DNA of 30,560 nucleotides from Chara braunii. Lineage: Eukaryota > Streptophyta > Charophyceae > Charales > Characeae. A model generated the notes under the pieces. The model ran no database searches, was not told where the DNA came from, and worked only from the letters and a program-made list of their open reading frames with translations. The DNA lies in contig BFEA01000357.1 in the NCBI GenBank assembly GCA_003427395.1, positions 1,105,631 through 1,136,190 on the forward strand. Reading direction: 5' to 3'. Positions 29,115 through 30,560 of the stretch are shown here, one piece after another. The position numbers and the translations under genes are program-made. Every line of letters starts with the position of its first letter. Position 1 is the stretch's first letter.

Positions 29115-30560
29115 CATAACACGCAAATGGAGCTTCCTTAGGCCGCTCCGGCCGAGTGCGCCAGCCATACCTCTCGCGAGCCCCTACGACAGGATAGGGC
29201 CTACGCGAGGCACGACTTACCTCCACCTTACGGGAGCTGTCACCTCCCATCGGTGGGCGTATCCCCGCCGAGCTACCAGTCCACAATACGAAAGCTACCC
29301 AGTTGCAATCGCAGAGGTGGACCAGCCGAGGGCGTTTCTCGTTCGCTGTAGCATAGGGGGTACGCGCGGTAATACGCCTATCGGTCCCGCACGCGAGCCG
29401 ACATCTTGGGGGGCTGAAATCCCAAGTGCAGCTCGACGTCGGTCGACTAGGACGCATCCCACACACCGAGTGCACGCCACTGTACGAACACAAAAAATAA
29501 AACACACGCACGTACAACGCGACACAACACGAACAACGCGACAACGCTCCTAGCCCCTCGGTAGCCGTCCCATAACTCCCTGATGCAGGAATCGGATAGG
29601 AGCTGCGCGCAAGACTTAATATAAACTGCGCGGACGCAGGGCTAACTCATATTGACTCGCAATGCAAGCGTATGCAAGCAATCGCGATGACGGCGTACTA
29701 TGTGGTACCTATACTCACGCGGTCCTCGTTAATATCGGGGGTCGCATTCGACACTCAAGTGTCGGCTGACACGCGCCTAGAGGGTTAATCTCTCGACGCC
29801 AGACAACCGCCATGCGAGGTTGAAGACCACACACCCTCTTCTGCACCCTTGTGCAGAGCGGGTGGTACACAGGCCCAAAGCCTGTGGTGGTAGTCGTCTC
29901 TCGCGGCCCTAGGGGTGAGTCCTTCCCGGGCCTGGGCGAAAGTCAAGGGGTTTGACTTTAGCGGCTGCCACGGACTACAACGTCCAACCATAGAAAATCT
30001 CTAACATGCGGACAAAACACGCATGAGCCGAAGAAGGGGAAATAAGGCAAGGGCCCCCAGGCTTTCAAAAAGACTCATGGCCCTGGGGCATCCTTCCCCT
30101 CTATGGGTAGTGTCGGCGGCCTGCAACAATCCCAAGCGCCGCGCCCACGCACGAGCCTGGCGATCCCATAACTTTTAGATGCTGGGGCGGCGGAACGCCG
30201 CGCGCAGGACTCCAATATAAAGTTGCACGGCCGCAGGCCAGTCATGTACCAACCACTGATGCCAATCATATATGGTAACCGTGACTCCGGTCCCGCGATA
30301 TTGAATGGCTGAAGGAACACATTGCGAGGGGTTACCCCTCACGATATTGAACGGCTGAAGGACATGTCGTTCGGCCCTCGCGACATTTTCGCCTTTCATG
30401 TGGAGTGTCCCGCCGGCCAAGGTAAATAGGCTCTGTGCGAGGGGAGACTCCTCCCCTACAAGGCCTAGGGCTTGGGATGTCCTGGACAAGGACCTTGAAT
30501 CCCGGCCCGGGACCAACGTCCGACTAAGAAAGCCTGAAGATGCAGATAGGCAGAAGGGGG
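29115..30560. other. Unclassified CpG-rich DNA
   Basis: No protein family is recognised; open stretches such as 29089-29544 (minus) have no domain features. CpG is frequent, unlike in element A. A diverged direct repeat lies at 29568-29669 and 30164-30265. Small hairpins lie at 29749-29764, 29841-29856, 29868-29886 and 30005-30025. A near-duplicate of about 21 bp (CGATATTGAAYGGCTGAAGGA) occurs at about 30297 and 30341. Confidence 0.45.
29568..30265 (+). repeat. Diverged direct repeat pair, about 596 bp apart
   Basis: Copy one (29568-29669) and copy two (30164-30265) share TCCCATAACT, GCGCGCA-GACT, AATATAAA and CGGMCGCAGG in the same order and spacing. By eye about two thirds of bases match. 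They may be two units of a longer tandem or two copies of an unidentified element. Confidence 0.6.

Noticed and set aside
28268-29168. Frames with INQS repeats and poly-S/P/L
   Set aside because: They come from the period-four TGAT run and GAG/AAC triplets read in different frames; the 3' LTR of element D is included, so this is not a gene.
29089-29544. Minus-strand 151-codon open frame in the right end of the window
   Set aside because: No domain features or repeats, composition follows the GC-rich DNA, and alternative frames are open too.

Overview
The window looks like repeat-dense DNA of a land plant or charophyte alga. The evidence is Ty3/gypsy chromodomain retrotransposons primed by initiator-Met tRNA, long CCT, TGAT and GA microsatellites, no operons, and one intron-bounded candidate exon. 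I cannot name the species from the sequence; a charophyte such as Chara would fit. About two thirds of the window is decayed retrotransposon, and no intact long gene is present.

Layout. Element A (+ strand, about 1-8328) is a gypsy chromovirus: partial 5' LTR, PBS, a 1.2 kb leader, gag, protease, RT, RNase H, integrase with a chromodomain-like tail, 3' UTR and 3' LTR. A further LTR copy (8346-8902) follows, with a duplicated 17-bp flank. Single-copy-looking DNA (8920-10427) contains a 279-bp candidate exon with an IPT/TIG-like (immunoglobulin-like fold) sequence. Element B (- strand, about 10428-14210) is a truncated relative with pol fragments, half a gag zinc knuckle, no chromodomain and no 5' LTR. 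A 3.7 kb pyrimidine-skewed region (14211-17926) has no recognisable gene but carries one PBS-like site. Element C (- strand, 17927-27050) is a nearly complete chromovirus with 937-bp and truncated 867-bp LTRs. A 418-bp poly(A)-tailed SINE-like insertion with a 10-bp target duplication interrupts its RT.

From 27051 to 29114, two inverted composite tracts bracket the 3' end of a fourth chromovirus (element D, + strand). Each tract runs GGATCC, a GATT run, an A run, then a GGA/GAG run. A 54-bp near-palindrome sits at the left edge of D. The final 1.4 kb (29115-30560) is CpG-rich and unclassified, with a diverged direct repeat about 596 bp apart and several small hairpins.

Function. In an intact element, Gag forms the particle, protease matures the polyprotein, RT/RNase H copies RNA primed at the PBS, and integrase with its chromodomain-like tail inserts the DNA, probably guided by chromatin. 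Here every pol gene is broken by stops, frameshifts, deletions or insertion. Many stops are TAG at positions where glutamine is plausible. The points most worth a second look are the inverted composite tracts around D, the LTR-borne array of TGATGTGGC-type boxes with a preserved 74-codon ORF, and the isolated phase 1-1 exon.
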